From assembly GCA_022824315.1 (NCBI GenBank), contig JAJEAC010000021.1, positions 30,859-94,858 of the forward strand: a DNA stretch of 64,000 nt, given 5' to 3'. Both the position numbers and the translations under genes were made by a program. The notes beneath the pieces were generated by a model. That model saw only the letters and a list, made by a program, of their open reading frames with translations, was not told the origin of the DNA and searched no databases. This document shows, piece after piece, positions 1 to 8,613 of this stretch (the stretch's first letter is position 1; each line of letters opens with the position of its first letter). Origin of the DNA: Silicimonas sp. (lineage in GTDB: Bacteria; Pseudomonadota; Alphaproteobacteria; Rhodobacterales; Rhodobacteraceae).

Positions 1-417
1 CGTAAGCCGGCACTCCAGCGCGGCCGGAGCACCTTCGACCCGAGAGCATGGAATCGTCTTGCAAGGTGCACGGGCCAGCCCGGCGTGCTCAAACTCGTCC
101 ACGTCCTTGCCGTAGTCGCCCGAGGTGACGTTCATCGGGTTCCGCATCGCGTATTCCACGATGTTGACGCAGAAGGCGCCTGTCCGGCGGATGTTGGAGA
201 CACTGTCCTTGGAGTCTTCTTGATCGGACTTTGCGCCACTTGAGGCAAACATCACCTGGGGAGGTTCGTCGGCCACGGCATTGAAGAACGAGTAGGGAGC
301 GATGTTCTCCGTACCGTCCACGTCCCGCGACGAAATCCAGCCAACAGGTCGCGGCGTCACGATTGCCTTGAAGGGGTTGCGGGGAAGTCCGTGGCCATCC
401 TCGGGTCTGTAGAACAT
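1..417 (-). CDS. Flavin reductase family protein (partial, C-terminus outside window)
   Basis: The reading frame runs from an ATG at 417 to the window edge, giving 139 residues with no stop. It begins MFYRPEDGHGLPRNPFKAIV and continues with TPRPVGWISS, then NIAPYSFFNAVADEPPQVMF and the NIRRTGAFCVNIV stretch. This is the FMN-binding split-barrel pattern of the flavin reductase / DIM6-NTAB family, which binds FMN and often reduces flavins with NAD(P)H. The substrate cannot be told. The 3' end is cut off by the window, so the length and C-terminal half are unknown. It is transcribed away from the GNAT gene, and the 76 bp between them would hold both promoters. Confidence 0.85.
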   Translation of the reverse strand, partial: MFYRPEDGHGLPRNPFKAIVTPRPVGWISSRDVDGTENIAPYSFFNAVADEPPQVMFASSGAKSDQEDSKDSVSNIRRTGAFCVNIVEYAMRNPMNVTSGDYGKDVDEFEHAGLARAPCKTIPCSRVEGAPAALECRLT

Positions 418-493
418 GAACCTGCCTCTTAATTTGTGCACCGCCTAACGCATGTGTTACGGGCGCTCCACAACGAATTGCCGGGGTCGGGCG

Positions 494-1030
494 GTGCAGC
501 TCAGCGTGGAAACGGAAGAGGATTGGTGGGAGGTCGAGACCCTATTCGATCTCAGCTTTGCGCCGGGACGCGAGGCCCTTTCGTCGTACCGTTTGCGCGA
601 CAGCACGGATCCCGTGCGCGATCTTTGCCTTACGGCGCGTGACGAGGACGGCATGCTTGGCGGTGCGATTCGGTTCTGGCCGGTAAGGGTGGGCGGAACG
701 CCGGCCCTGCTTCTTGGGCCCGTCGCCGTGCATCCGACGAGGCAGGGCGAAGGCGTGGGCGGGCTTCTGATCGAGGAGGCCCTCGCGAATGCCGCGCACT
801 GGGAACGGGTGATGCTTGTAGGAGATGCGCCTTACTATGGTCGTTTCGGGTTCAAGCCGCTTGTCGGCGTGAGAATGCCGCCGCCGACGAATCCAGAGCG
901 CGTCCTTGGCAGGGAACTGGTCGCACGGGCCTGGAGCGGCGTGAAGGGCGACGTGACGCCTTGGGACCAGGGCCTTCCGCCACTCTTGCACGGGATGGTC
1001 CAGAGGCCGAAGTCGGCAGGATCGCCTTGA
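494..1030 (+). CDS. GNAT family N-acetyltransferase (YhbS-like)
   Basis: This is a predicted acetyl-CoA-dependent N-acetyltransferase. The core LLLGPVAVHPTRQGEGVG is the acetyl-CoA loop (motif A, R/Q-x-x-G-x-G/A), followed by GLLIEEALANA and VGDAPYYGRFGFKP, the usual C-terminal end of the YhbS/COG3153 group. The acceptor substrate is not predictable. I prefer the GTG at 494 because the family normally begins directly with the strand that follows it (QLSVETEEDWW). An in-frame ATG at 452 would add 14 residues that look unrelated and has no ribosome binding site. It converges with the aminotransferase gene, whose stop lies 82 bp away. Confidence 0.82.
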   Translation: MQLSVETEEDWWEVETLFDLSFAPGREALSSYRLRDSTDPVRDLCLTARDEDGMLGGAIRFWPVRVGGTPALLLGPVAVHPTRQGEGVGGLLIEEALANAAHWERVMLVGDAPYYGRFGFKPLVGVRMPPPTNPERVLGRELVARAWSGVKGDVTPWDQGLPPLLHGMVQRPKSAGSP

Positions 1031-1112
1031 GCGTGTCGATTGACCGACCTCGGATTGTCGCTCAGTCTTGCCCGATGCGGCATGCTTCAGGCGATCGTCA
1101 ACGACAACGCGC

Positions 1113-2333
<1,221 letters not shown>

Positions 2334-2391
2334 CTAGGGCGCAGACGTGATAGAGGGTGACTGCGCGGGTCACAAGCGGATTGAGGACATC

Positions 2392-2796
2392 ATGGAAGAC
2401 AACGGCGGGAAGAACTGGTTTGCGGAGGACGCTGCGACTTTCGGCGACAGGCTTGCCGCGGCACGGAATGCCCAAGGCTTGACGCAAAAGGCGCTCGCCC
2501 GTCGTCTCGGTGTCTCCCTAAAGACCATGGAGGGTTGGGAGAACGACATACGTGAGCCGCGCGCAAACAGGATCCAGATGCTGGCGGGCGTGCTGGATGT
2601 CTCGATTCCCTGGCTGCTGACAGGTGAGGGCCAGGGCGTGGGCTCGCAACCCGAGGCAGGTTCGGTACGAATGAGCGAGCTCTTGCACGAAATGCGAATA
2701 CTCAGGGCCGAGATGCAGCGTTCCGTCGCGCGGCTCGGCGTCCTCGAGAAGCGCTTGGGTCAAGCTGCCGACGAGGCGAATGAACGAGAATCCTGA
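2392..2796 (+). CDS. XRE-family helix-turn-helix regulator with C-terminal coiled coil
   Basis: A small DNA-binding protein of about 134 residues. The helix-turn-helix lies at roughly residues 25-80: FGDRLAAARNAQGLTQKALA, then RRLGVSLKTMEGWENDIREP and LAGVLDVSIPWLLTGEG, the typical Xre/HTH_3 layout. The last 35 residues (ELLHEMRILRAEMQRSVARL and onward) look like a short coiled coil suited to dimerisation. The frame is open from 2347, but the ATG at 2392 places the HTH where the family has it. Its 3' end overlaps sdhE by 17 bp, so the two genes are probably co-transcribed. That pairing hints that the regulator's target may relate to respiration, but this is inference only. Confidence 0.82.
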   Translation: MEDNGGKNWFAEDAATFGDRLAAARNAQGLTQKALARRLGVSLKTMEGWENDIREPRANRIQMLAGVLDVSIPWLLTGEGQGVGSQPEAGSVRMSELLHEMRILRAEMQRSVARLGVLEKRLGQAADEANERES

Positions 2797-3043
2797 CACT
2801 CGGTTTCGCCGGTTGGGCATGCGTTCCTGGCGACGCGGCACCAGGGAAATGGACCTGGTTCTGGGTCGGTTCTGGGATGAAGCGGGCAAGGCGCTCGACG
2901 CATCCGAACTCGATCTCTATGAAGACCTGCTTTGCGAGAGCGATCAGGACCTGTACGCGTGGGTCAGCGGGAAGGGGAAGCCTCCCGAGCGCTTCGTCTG
3001 CCTGATCACACGCATCAAGGCTCACGGGACGGCGTCCGGGTGA
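2780..3043 (+). CDS. sdhE: Succinate dehydrogenase assembly factor 2 (FAD assembly factor SdhE)
   Basis: An 87-residue protein of the SdhE/SDHAF2 (DUF339) family, cytosolic, which helps attach FAD covalently to the flavoprotein subunit of succinate dehydrogenase. The signature RGxxE motif is present as SWRRGTREMDLVLGRF near residue 17, and the rest follows the family (LDASELDLYEDLL, DLYAWVSGKGKPPE). Its length is normal. The start at 2780 lies inside the end of the XRE gene, which implies translational coupling. No sdh structural genes are in the window. Confidence 0.9.
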   Translation: MNENPDTRFRRLGMRSWRRGTREMDLVLGRFWDEAGKALDASELDLYEDLLCESDQDLYAWVSGKGKPPERFVCLITRIKAHGTASG

Positions 3044-3280
3044 CCTCGCGCGCAAGAATCGGACTTGGGCAAGCGTTCTCGGCCTGCAATCAATCGGACG
3101 ACATGACGTCCGGTGGAACGTACGGACGAATCAAGCTGATGCCAGGAGCAACGAACCTGTTGCCATGACGGGGCGGCCGGGCGGGTTCGCATTCAATCTC
3201 GGCCACTGGTGTGGAGGCGCTCCTTGCTTCGCGGATTCTTCGCAGGAAGATCCTTGGCAGTGCGAAGCCGGAGCGTCCGA

Positions 3281-3709
3281 TCACCAGTGCCCGGTATTCT
3301 CCATGCTCGCCCACGGCTCGGCGGGGGGCAGGTGCTCGCCTCGCTGAAGCAACTCGACCGAGACATTGTCGGGCGAGCGGACGAAGGCCATGTGACCGTC
3401 ACGTGGAGGACGGTTGATCGTTACGCCGTTGTCCATCAGGTGCTGGCATGTCGCGTAGATGTCATCGACGCGGTAGGCGAGATGCCCGAAATGCCTGCTG
3501 TCCGAGGGGAGCCCGTCATCGCCATCCCAGTTGCAGGTGAGTTCGACATCCGCGTTTTCCTGTCCGGGAGGCGACAGGAACACCAGCGTGAACCGTCCGG
3601 TTTCGTTTTCGATCCGCCGCGTTTCCTCGAGGCCCAGAAGCTCGTAGAAGGCCTTGGACGTCTCGAGATCCTTCACGCGCACCATCGTGTGCAGGTATTC
3701 GATTCCCAT
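3281..3709 (-). CDS. gloA: Glyoxalase I-like (VOC family) protein, probable lactoylglutathione lyase
   Basis: A 142-residue single-domain VOC metalloprotein. Family features are the N-terminal HTMVRVKDLETSKAFYELLG with the metal-ligand His, the glutathione-side segment VELTCNWD, HFGHLAYRVDDI with the second His, and the terminal FVRSPDNVSVELLQRG with the final Glu ligand. This agrees with glyoxalase I, which isomerises the methylglyoxal-glutathione hemithioacetal. The ATG at 3709 (MGIEYLHTMV) is the better start; six residues upstream look untranslated. Residues after ELLQRG are slightly longer than in E. coli GloA. Exact substrate is inferred from family resemblance. Confidence 0.82.
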   Translation of the reverse strand: MGIEYLHTMVRVKDLETSKAFYELLGLEETRRIENETGRFTLVFLSPPGQENADVELTCNWDGDDGLPSDSRHFGHLAYRVDDIYATCQHLMDNGVTINRPPRDGHMAFVRSPDNVSVELLQRGEHLPPAEPWASMENTGHW

Positions 3710-3953
3710 GCGAGTCACTCCTTTCAAATTCCGGGCAGCCTATCGCATTGTCAGGCGTGCTCAACACTGAACCGCCGAAGCACGTGCCTTTGTGCAATCG
3801 TGGCGTGTCCAGAACGGATCCCCCGCGCGTTCAAAGCGCTTTCTGGCAGGAATCTGCGGAAATTCTCTTCGATCCCTTCATATGGTGTTGTGATGGGGTG
3901 AGACCCCACTATGCTGTGGTCGGCCGTTGAGTCGATTGAAGCGAAGAGAGAGC

Positions 3954-4865
3954 ATGGCAGAGGACGCAATCCAGGACCCCGAAACGGAAATCGCCGAAAT
4001 GCGGGCGGCGAAGCAGTCGACACGGCGCGTGACGGCACCTGGGATGGAGGATCATCTCTACACGATCCACCCGGTTTTGGACCACGGGTTTGTTCGGGTC
4101 ATCGACTACATGGGTGACGACGCTGCGATCACCCAGGCAGCTCGCGTGAGCTACGGAAAGGGCACGAAATCGGTGTCCAATGATGAAGGCCTGATCCGCT
4201 ACCTGATGCGCCATTCCCATTCGACCCCCTTCGAGATGTGCGAGATCAAGCTGCACGTGAAGCTGCCCGTGTTCGTCGCGCGCCAGTGGATCCGCCACCG
4301 CACCGCCAACGTGAACGAGTATTCGGCGCGCTATTCGATTCTGGATCGCGAGTTCTACATCCCGAGCATGGACGATCTTGCCGCGCAATCCACCGTCAAC
4401 AGCCAAGGCCGCGGCGAGGCGCTGTCGGGAGAGGAGGCGGCCCGCGTCTTGGAAATCCTGAAGACCGATTCCACGCGTTGCTACGACCACTATGAGCAAA
4501 TGATTTCCCAGGATGGTCAGATGGGGCTGGCCAGGGAGCTTGCGCGCATGAACCTGCCCGCCAACGTGTATACCCAGTGGTACTGGAAGACGGACTTGCA
4601 CAACCTCTTCCATTTTCTGCGGTTGAGGGCGGATGCCCACGCGCAGTACGAAATTCGCGTATACGCGGAACAACTCTGCAAGCTGGTCGCCGATTGGGTT
4701 CCGTTCGCCTACAGGGCGTTCAAGGACTATCGACTGGGAGGTGCGGCACTTTCGGCATCGGCCCTCGACTGCGTCCGCAGGATGCTGGCCGGCGAGGACG
4801 TGACGCAAGAGGCATCCGGCATGTCAAAGGGCGAGTGGAGGGAATTCCAAGGCCTTATTCGCTGA
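3954..4865 (+). CDS. thyX: FAD-dependent thymidylate synthase ThyX
   Basis: A flavin-dependent thymidylate synthase, making dTMP from dUMP with methylene-tetrahydrofolate and NADPH. The ThyX signature is clear: [19 protein letters not shown] around residue 110, with [16 protein letters not shown] before it and [19 protein letters not shown] near the C-terminus. The ORF is open from 3927, but the ATG at 3954 ([10 protein letters not shown]) gives a 303-residue product of usual family length. No thyA is in the window. The 226 bp upstream hold nothing obvious beyond promoter space shared with gloA. Confidence 0.94.
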   Translation: MAEDAIQDPETEIAEMRAAKQSTRRVTAPGMEDHLYTIHPVLDHGFVRVIDYMGDDAAITQAARVSYGKGTKSVSNDEGLIRYLMRHSHSTPFEMCEIKLHVKLPVFVARQWIRHRTANVNEYSARYSILDREFYIPSMDDLAAQSTVNSQGRGEALSGEEAARVLEILKTDSTRCYDHYEQMISQDGQMGLARELARMNLPANVYTQWYWKTDLHNLFHFLRLRADAHAQYEIRVYAEQLCKLVADWVPFAYRAFKDYRLGGAALSASALDCVRRMLAGEDVTQEASGMSKGEWREFQGLIR

Positions 4866-5117
4866 TTGCCTGGGGTTGACAGCGGCCCGCGATACGTTCG
4901 TCCGGGTCTTGCCGCCTTCACTGTCGCTTTGCGATTGGCGCCGTCCGTCCGCCGGTCCGGTCGTGCGCATCACCGCGCCGCGTGTCCCTGGCAATCGCGT
5001 TTGCACCCTATGTCCGCAGGCATTGGCCAACGGCGAAATTCCGGAAGGTAGGCAAGCAAACTTGTGCGCTGCACAGCCCCCGTGCGCGTGCAATGTGCAG
5101 ACAACCATCCGGAACAA

Positions 5118-5158
5118 TCATGAATCCGCCGGATGCTTGCGCAGCGGCGGATTCATGA
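5118..5158 (-). terminator. Terminator-like hairpin downstream of the cold-shock gene
   Basis: A perfect inverted repeat with 14-bp arms: CATGAATCCGCCG at 5119-5131 pairs with CGGCGGATTCATG at 5145-5157, plus one outer A-T pair, around a 13-nt loop. On the minus strand it lies 27 bp after the csp stop and is followed by ATTGTTCC, a modest U run. It also lies between convergent thyX and csp and could stop transcription both ways. The rest of 4866-5184 shows no gene. Confidence 0.65.
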
Positions 5159-5184
5159 ACACAGGCAGTTTCAATCCTGGATCG

Positions 5185-5391
5185 TCAGATGGCCTTCAGA
5201 TCGTCCGCCATCTGGCGGCCGTCACGGCCTTCGGCCAGTTCGTATTCGACTTTCTGATTGTCGCTCAATCCGGTCAATCCGGCCTTTTGCACGGCAGAGA
5301 CATGAACGAACACGTCCTTTCCGCCTTCGTCGGGCGCGATGAACCCGTAGCCTTTGTGGGTATTGAACCACTTCACGGTTCCAGTAGGCAT
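5185..5391 (-). CDS. Cold-shock domain protein (CspA family)
   Basis: A 68-residue single cold-shock domain that binds single-stranded nucleic acid and probably acts as an RNA chaperone. RNP1 (KGYGFIAP) and RNP2 (DVFVHVSAV) are both present after MPTGTVKWFN. The frame stays open far upstream, but the conserved domain begins exactly at the ATG at 5391, which is preceded by AAAGGAAAACTACC, a plausible ribosome binding site. The C-terminus (LAEGRDGRQMADDLKAI) is usual for alphaproteobacterial Csps. The leader upstream of the start can fold strongly (see the regulatory entry), as in known cold-regulated csp mRNAs. Confidence 0.93.
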   Translation of the reverse strand: MPTGTVKWFNTHKGYGFIAPDEGGKDVFVHVSAVQKAGLTGLSDNQKVEYELAEGRDGRQMADDLKAI

Positions 5392-5403
5392 GGTAGTTTT
5401 CCT

Positions 5404-5458
5404 TTGGTCTTTTCGCCCGGAATTTCCGGGCCAGTCTAGGAGCAGCAAAAAAGACCAA
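5404..5458 (-). promoter_or_regulatory. Structured 5' leader of the csp mRNA (nested inverted repeats)
   Basis: Two nested inverted repeats are visible. The outer pair is TTGGTCTTTT (5404-5413) with AAAAGACCAA (5449-5458). The inner one is the 17-nt palindrome GCCCGGAATTTCCGGGC (5415-5431). In the minus-strand mRNA the outer stem ends directly before the AGGAAAA ribosome binding region, about 13 nt from the AUG. Folding could therefore control access to the start, as in cspA-type thermosensing leaders. The structure is seen; the function is inferred. Confidence 0.5.
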
Positions 5459-5567
5459 GACGAATGCCAAAGTAAGGCAAACGACTTGACGTCCGATGCT
5501 GGCTGGAGTCTGAGGCAAATTCCAAAAAACACAAGCGAAACCTTGAAGGACCGGGAGACGATCAAAA

Positions 5568-5918
5568 ATGCCTGTGCTTTATGGGTTGAAGAATTGCAGC
5601 ACGTGCCGGTCGGCAATCCAGGAACTGAAGGCTGCAGGAAAGGACGTGACTCTCGTGGACGTCCGCGAAAGCCAGTTGGATTTCGACCTGATTGACCGGT
5701 TCCTTCGAGAGTTTGGCGACGCGCTCGTGAATCGTCGCTCGACCACCTGGCGCAATCTGCCCGAATCCAAACGTCAGGGAACGCCAGGCGACCTGATTGC
5801 CAAGCATCCCTCGCTCATGAAGCGCCCCGTCATCGTCGATGGCGAACTGGTCACGCTTGGATGGCATGCCGCGGCCAGAGCGCGGCATCTCGGCGAATGG
5901 GCCCGGTCGCCAGATTGA
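5568..5918 (+). CDS. ArsC/Spx-family protein (YffB-like)
   Basis: A 116-residue thioredoxin-fold protein of the ArsC/Spx/YffB superfamily. The N-terminal redox site reads YGLKNCSTCRSAIQELKAAG, giving a C-x-x-C motif at residues 10-13, and the C-terminal half has SLMKRPVIVDGELVTLGW, the typical RP-hhhh segment. Close relatives (YffB) bind glutathione and probably act as GSH-dependent thiol reductases rather than true arsenate reductases. No ars genes are nearby, so arsenate reduction is unlikely. It converges with doxX, with 15 bp between the stop codons. Confidence 0.85.
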   Translation: MPVLYGLKNCSTCRSAIQELKAAGKDVTLVDVRESQLDFDLIDRFLREFGDALVNRRSTTWRNLPESKRQGTPGDLIAKHPSLMKRPVIVDGELVTLGWHAAARARHLGEWARSPD

Positions 5919-5933
5919 TTGTCCGGTTTCGTT

Positions 5934-6485
5934 CTACCTGTTTCGATCAAAGGCCGCGTCGAGCAATCGGTCGACTGAAATCGGCCCGCCGCCCCGGAAG
6001 AGCAGGTAGAGAAGCAGGAAGACCCAGAAGGCGCGCTGATCGAGAATGACCGCGTCCGAGAGTCGGTCAAACCAAGCACCGGTCTCTCCGCCATGTCCGA
6101 ATATGTCCGTGAGACTCTGAACCGCGACGAAGCCGATCATGCCGAGCGCGGCGGCACGGGTGAACAAGCCGATGACCACGAGGCACGGAAGCACGAATTC
6201 CGCCCAGGTTCCGGCAAGGATCACAAGTTGCTGGAAGATCGTTGCGCTGGTGACGTCGTAGCCCACGGCTTCGGCTTCCTTCGGGAAGATCTGGGCAAAG
6301 GCATTGAAGCTCGGCGATACAAGATTGATCAGGCCTTCGGGAATCTTGGTGAGCGCGGAGTTCAGGTAGTAGACAAGCAGGACCGCAGCAAAAATGAAAC
6401 GCGCAAGCGTTGTCAGGACCGGCGTGGCTGCCGGTTCGATCAGCGCAAGCAGCCGGTCCGGCAGCAGCAGGATATTTCTGGTCAT
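5934..6485 (-). CDS. DoxX family membrane protein (last gene of bufferin-type operon)
   Basis: A 183-residue inner-membrane protein with about four hydrophobic helices: LTTLARFIFAAVLLVYYLNS, then QQLVILAGTWAEFVLPCLVV, AAALGMIGFVAVQSLTDIFG and AFWVFLLLYLLFRGGGPISV, ending with DRLLDAAFDRNR. This is the DoxX/DoxD-like fold. It starts only 5 bp after bufC, so it belongs to the bufABC transcription unit. DoxX proteins frequently accompany bufferin genes. A role in membrane redox or in handling the peptide is an inference; no catalytic residues are recognisable. Confidence 0.87.
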   Translation of the reverse strand: MTRNILLLPDRLLALIEPAATPVLTTLARFIFAAVLLVYYLNSALTKIPEGLINLVSPSFNAFAQIFPKEAEAVGYDVTSATIFQQLVILAGTWAEFVLPCLVVIGLFTRAAALGMIGFVAVQSLTDIFGHGGETGAWFDRLSDAVILDQRAFWVFLLLYLLFRGGGPISVDRLLDAAFDRNR

Positions 6486-6490
6486 GAAAG

Positions 6491-7240
6491 CTATCCTCCA
6501 ATTTCGACAATGGTCTTCATTTCGACCAAGAGGGTGAGCACCACCGGCAAGTCAAAGTCCCAGGATGCCTCTGATGCCTTGTCCATTGCATCCCCGAATG
6601 TCGCACCCGTCAAGAGCGCGTTGATGAATTCCGCCCCTCCTGAGGGCAGAAGCCCGGGAACCGGATCCATGTCCGGTCGGGCGATCAGCACGTCTTCGGC
6701 GGCCATTTCCGGACTTTTTGCGCCTTCCTCGACGTTGAACCGCCAGATGGAGAAGATCGGCCAGGGTGACCGCACCTGCCGCAAGGCGGGGGCAAGTTGC
6801 ACGCGGGAGCCGATCAATGCCTCGGGAGGCAGTGCCTCGAGTTCTGCAGGGTTGATCGGGTCTGCGTCGGCCGCGTGGTAGCTTTCCCGGATGGCAAGTT
6901 CGAGCCGGGCGATGTCCGGCAGGTAGCCGGTTTGCCTCGTGGGTTCGAAATCGGCCAGAAACGAAGGCAATTCGGCCCCGAAATGCATCATCAGCGGCGA
7001 GTGCGGCGGATGACGGCGCAGATACGCAGCGGCAAGCACCTTGAAATTGTCGTGCCCGACCAGTTTGCGGATGACCGGAAAGCCCACCTCGAGCGCCTCG
7101 GTCAGCGAGACCGAGACGTTGTTGCGATACACGTCGAATCGGCGCCCGGCCGGTCGGCCCATGCCGTCGCTCAGGCCATCTGGGCGTGCGGCCTCCGGAT
7201 CCAGAAGCGCGTGCCGAAAGCTGGTCTGGTTGACCCTCAT
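6491..7240 (-). CDS. bufC: BufC/HvfC-type partner protein (DUF2063) of the MNIO enzyme
   Basis: A 249-residue protein with the N-terminal DUF2063 domain: [13 protein letters not shown], then [20 protein letters not shown] and [34 protein letters not shown], and [16 protein letters not shown]. In known bufferin systems this partner binds the peptide and presents it to the MNIO enzyme BufB. The ATGA overlap with bufB (7237-7240) means the two are translated together. The C-terminal half (residues 150-249) is less conserved and includes a WRFN segment. The old annotation as DNA-binding protein is not supported by anything seen here. Confidence 0.88.
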   Translation of the reverse strand: MRVNQTSFRHALLDPEAARPDGLSDGMGRPAGRRFDVYRNNVSVSLTEALEVGFPVIRKLVGHDNFKVLAAAYLRRHPPHSPLMMHFGAELPSFLADFEPTRQTGYLPDIARLELAIRESYHAADADPINPAELEALPPEALIGSRVQLAPALRQVRSPWPIFSIWRFNVEEGAKSPEMAAEDVLIARPDMDPVPGLLPSGGAEFINALLTGATFGDAMDKASEASWDFDLPVVLTLLVEMKTIVEIGG

Positions 7241-8097
7241 GCGGTCGCAGCTTCAAGTACCTTGGCGGCACGGCAGGCTTCAGCCTTTAGGACCGGCCAT
7301 TCGGGGACATCGTTATCCCATTCTATGAGACTGGGCTTGGGGCCGGACTTCCGGATCGTGTAGTCGAACAGTGACCACACGGGGTCCGCGACCTCGCGGC
7401 CATGATTGTCAATCAGCAGGGGCGCGCCATGGTCGTCTTCATCGTCGTCATGTCCACCGAGGTGAATTTCTCCGACCAGTTCGACGGGGAACGCGTCGAT
7501 ATACGAAATCGGATCAGTGCCAAGATTCGTGGCGCTGACAAAGACGTTGTTCACGTCGAGCAGGAGCCCGCAACCGGTTCGCCTGGCGACCTCGCGAAGG
7601 AAGTCGGTTTCGGTCAGAGTGGACTCCTCGAACGCGAGATAGGACGAAGGATTTTCCAGCAACATGCGTCGCCCGACGACGTTCTGGACTTCGTCGACAT
7701 GCTCGGCGACGCGGGCGAGGGTGGCCTCGGTGTAGGGCAGGGGCAGCAGGTCGTTGAGAAACGCGGAGTCGTGGGTGGACCACGCGAGATGTTCCGAAAA
7801 GCTCGCCGGATCAAGCCAGCCGACAAGGTGCTTGAGCCGTGCAAGGTGCTCGGAATCCAGCGGACCTTCGCCGCCGATCGAGAGGCCGACGCCATGCACT
7901 GAAAACGCGAAGCGCTCGGCGAGATGCCTGAGCTGGGCGATGGGTCGCCCGCCGTCGCCCATGTAGTTTTCGGCGTGAATCTCCAGCCAGGCAACCGGCC
8001 CGGCATCGTCCACTATCTCGGTGAAGTGCTGTGGCTTGTAGCCGACCCCTGGCGCATCGGGCAGGCGGGAAGACCTGTGTGTGGTGGCATCCAGCAT
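7237..8097 (-). CDS. bufB: BufB, MNIO (DUF692) multinuclear iron oxidase modifying the bufferin precursor
   Basis: A 286-residue DUF692/MNIO TIM-barrel enzyme. Recognised members use two or three iron ions to convert cysteines of a precursor peptide into thiooxazole-type heterocycles. The metal-site segments are visible: [50 protein letters not shown] with the catalytic Asn/Glu pair, [39 protein letters not shown] and [12 protein letters not shown]. Length is normal. It follows bufA by 63 bp, with a strong hairpin between, and overlaps bufC. Product chemistry is inferred from characterised homologues. Confidence 0.92.
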   Translation of the reverse strand: MLDATTHRSSRLPDAPGVGYKPQHFTEIVDDAGPVAWLEIHAENYMGDGGRPIAQLRHLAERFAFSVHGVGLSIGGEGPLDSEHLARLKHLVGWLDPASFSEHLAWSTHDSAFLNDLLPLPYTEATLARVAEHVDEVQNVVGRRMLLENPSSYLAFEESTLTETDFLREVARRTGCGLLLDVNNVFVSATNLGTDPISYIDAFPVELVGEIHLGGHDDDEDDHGAPLLIDNHGREVADPVWSLFDYTIRKSGPKPSLIEWDNDVPEWPVLKAEACRAAKVLEAATA

Positions 8098-8115
8098 TGA
8101 CGGAGTCCGGACGTT

Positions 8116-8146
8116 GCGGCGTCTCCAACACGGCAGGAGACGCCGC
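8116..8146 (-). terminator. Intercistronic hairpin between bufA and bufB
   Basis: A perfect 11-bp inverted repeat, GCGGCGTCTCC (8116-8126) and GGAGACGCCGC (8136-8146), with a 9-nt loop, sits in the 63-bp gap between the precursor gene and its enzyme gene. There is no U run after it. It may be an attenuator or an RNA-stabilising 3' end that keeps the peptide message in excess over the enzyme message. Confidence 0.6.
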
Positions 8147-8160
8147 CAGATTCCAGGGCC

Positions 8161-8466
8161 TTAGCTCGGCAAGTCGCGCTCGATCGGCTCGAGCGAACCC
8201 ATGCGTGGCGTGCCGTCGGCCATGGCAGGCAACTCGATCTCGGTGCAGGTGCCCGTGTCGACAAGCGTCCAGGCATTGCCTTGGTAGTCGACTGTGGACG
8301 TGCCGGAGCAGGTCGTGCCCGGACCAGCTGCACAGTCGTTCTGGCCGGCCAGCGAGACGCCGTAGCACTTTTCCTTTGTCTGGGCTTGCGCGGGCACAGC
8401 CAGTGACGCAGCCAACGCGGTTGCAACAGCGCCAGCGGCCGCCAGGGTCTTGGTCGTTTTCGACAT
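8161..8466 (-). CDS. bufA: BufA1-type bufferin precursor peptide (DUF2282)
   Basis: A 101-residue precursor with a long, exported N-terminal signal ([20 protein letters not shown], ending near VPAQAQ) and a mature region with four cysteines in the contexts KCYGV, NDCAAG, TTCSG and GTCTE. This matches the DUF2282/BufA1 bufferins, ribosomally made peptides whose core cysteines are modified by BufBC and which bind copper or other metals in the periplasm. The start at 8466 is preceded by GAGGACATTCAA, a good ribosome binding site; the frame is open to 8544. A TTGACA box at 8575-8570 could be the -35 element of a promoter, but the -10 is poor, and I see no clear ECF-type motif. Confidence 0.9.
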   Translation of the reverse strand: MSKTTKTLAAAGAVATALAASLAVPAQAQTKEKCYGVSLAGQNDCAAGPGTTCSGTSTVDYQGNAWTLVDTGTCTEIELPAMADGTPRMGSLEPIERDLPS

Positions 8467-8613
8467 TTGAATGTCCTCATACAGTTGAGATTTCGTCGTT
8501 GAGTCGACCCGGGCATTCAAGACGGGATTGGATCGGACTTCCATTCACGGCTGCGTGTGCTGACAGTGTTGTCAAAAACTGAAATATCGCACGCCTTCGG
8601 CCACCAGAGGCAC

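Noticed and set aside
3281..3709. Methylmalonyl-CoA epimerase
   Set aside because: A VOC protein, but its residues fit glyoxalase I, and it is far from the mutase.
5568..5918. True arsenate reductase
   Set aside because: The C-x-x-C site and missing ars neighbours fit the YffB/Spx-like group better.
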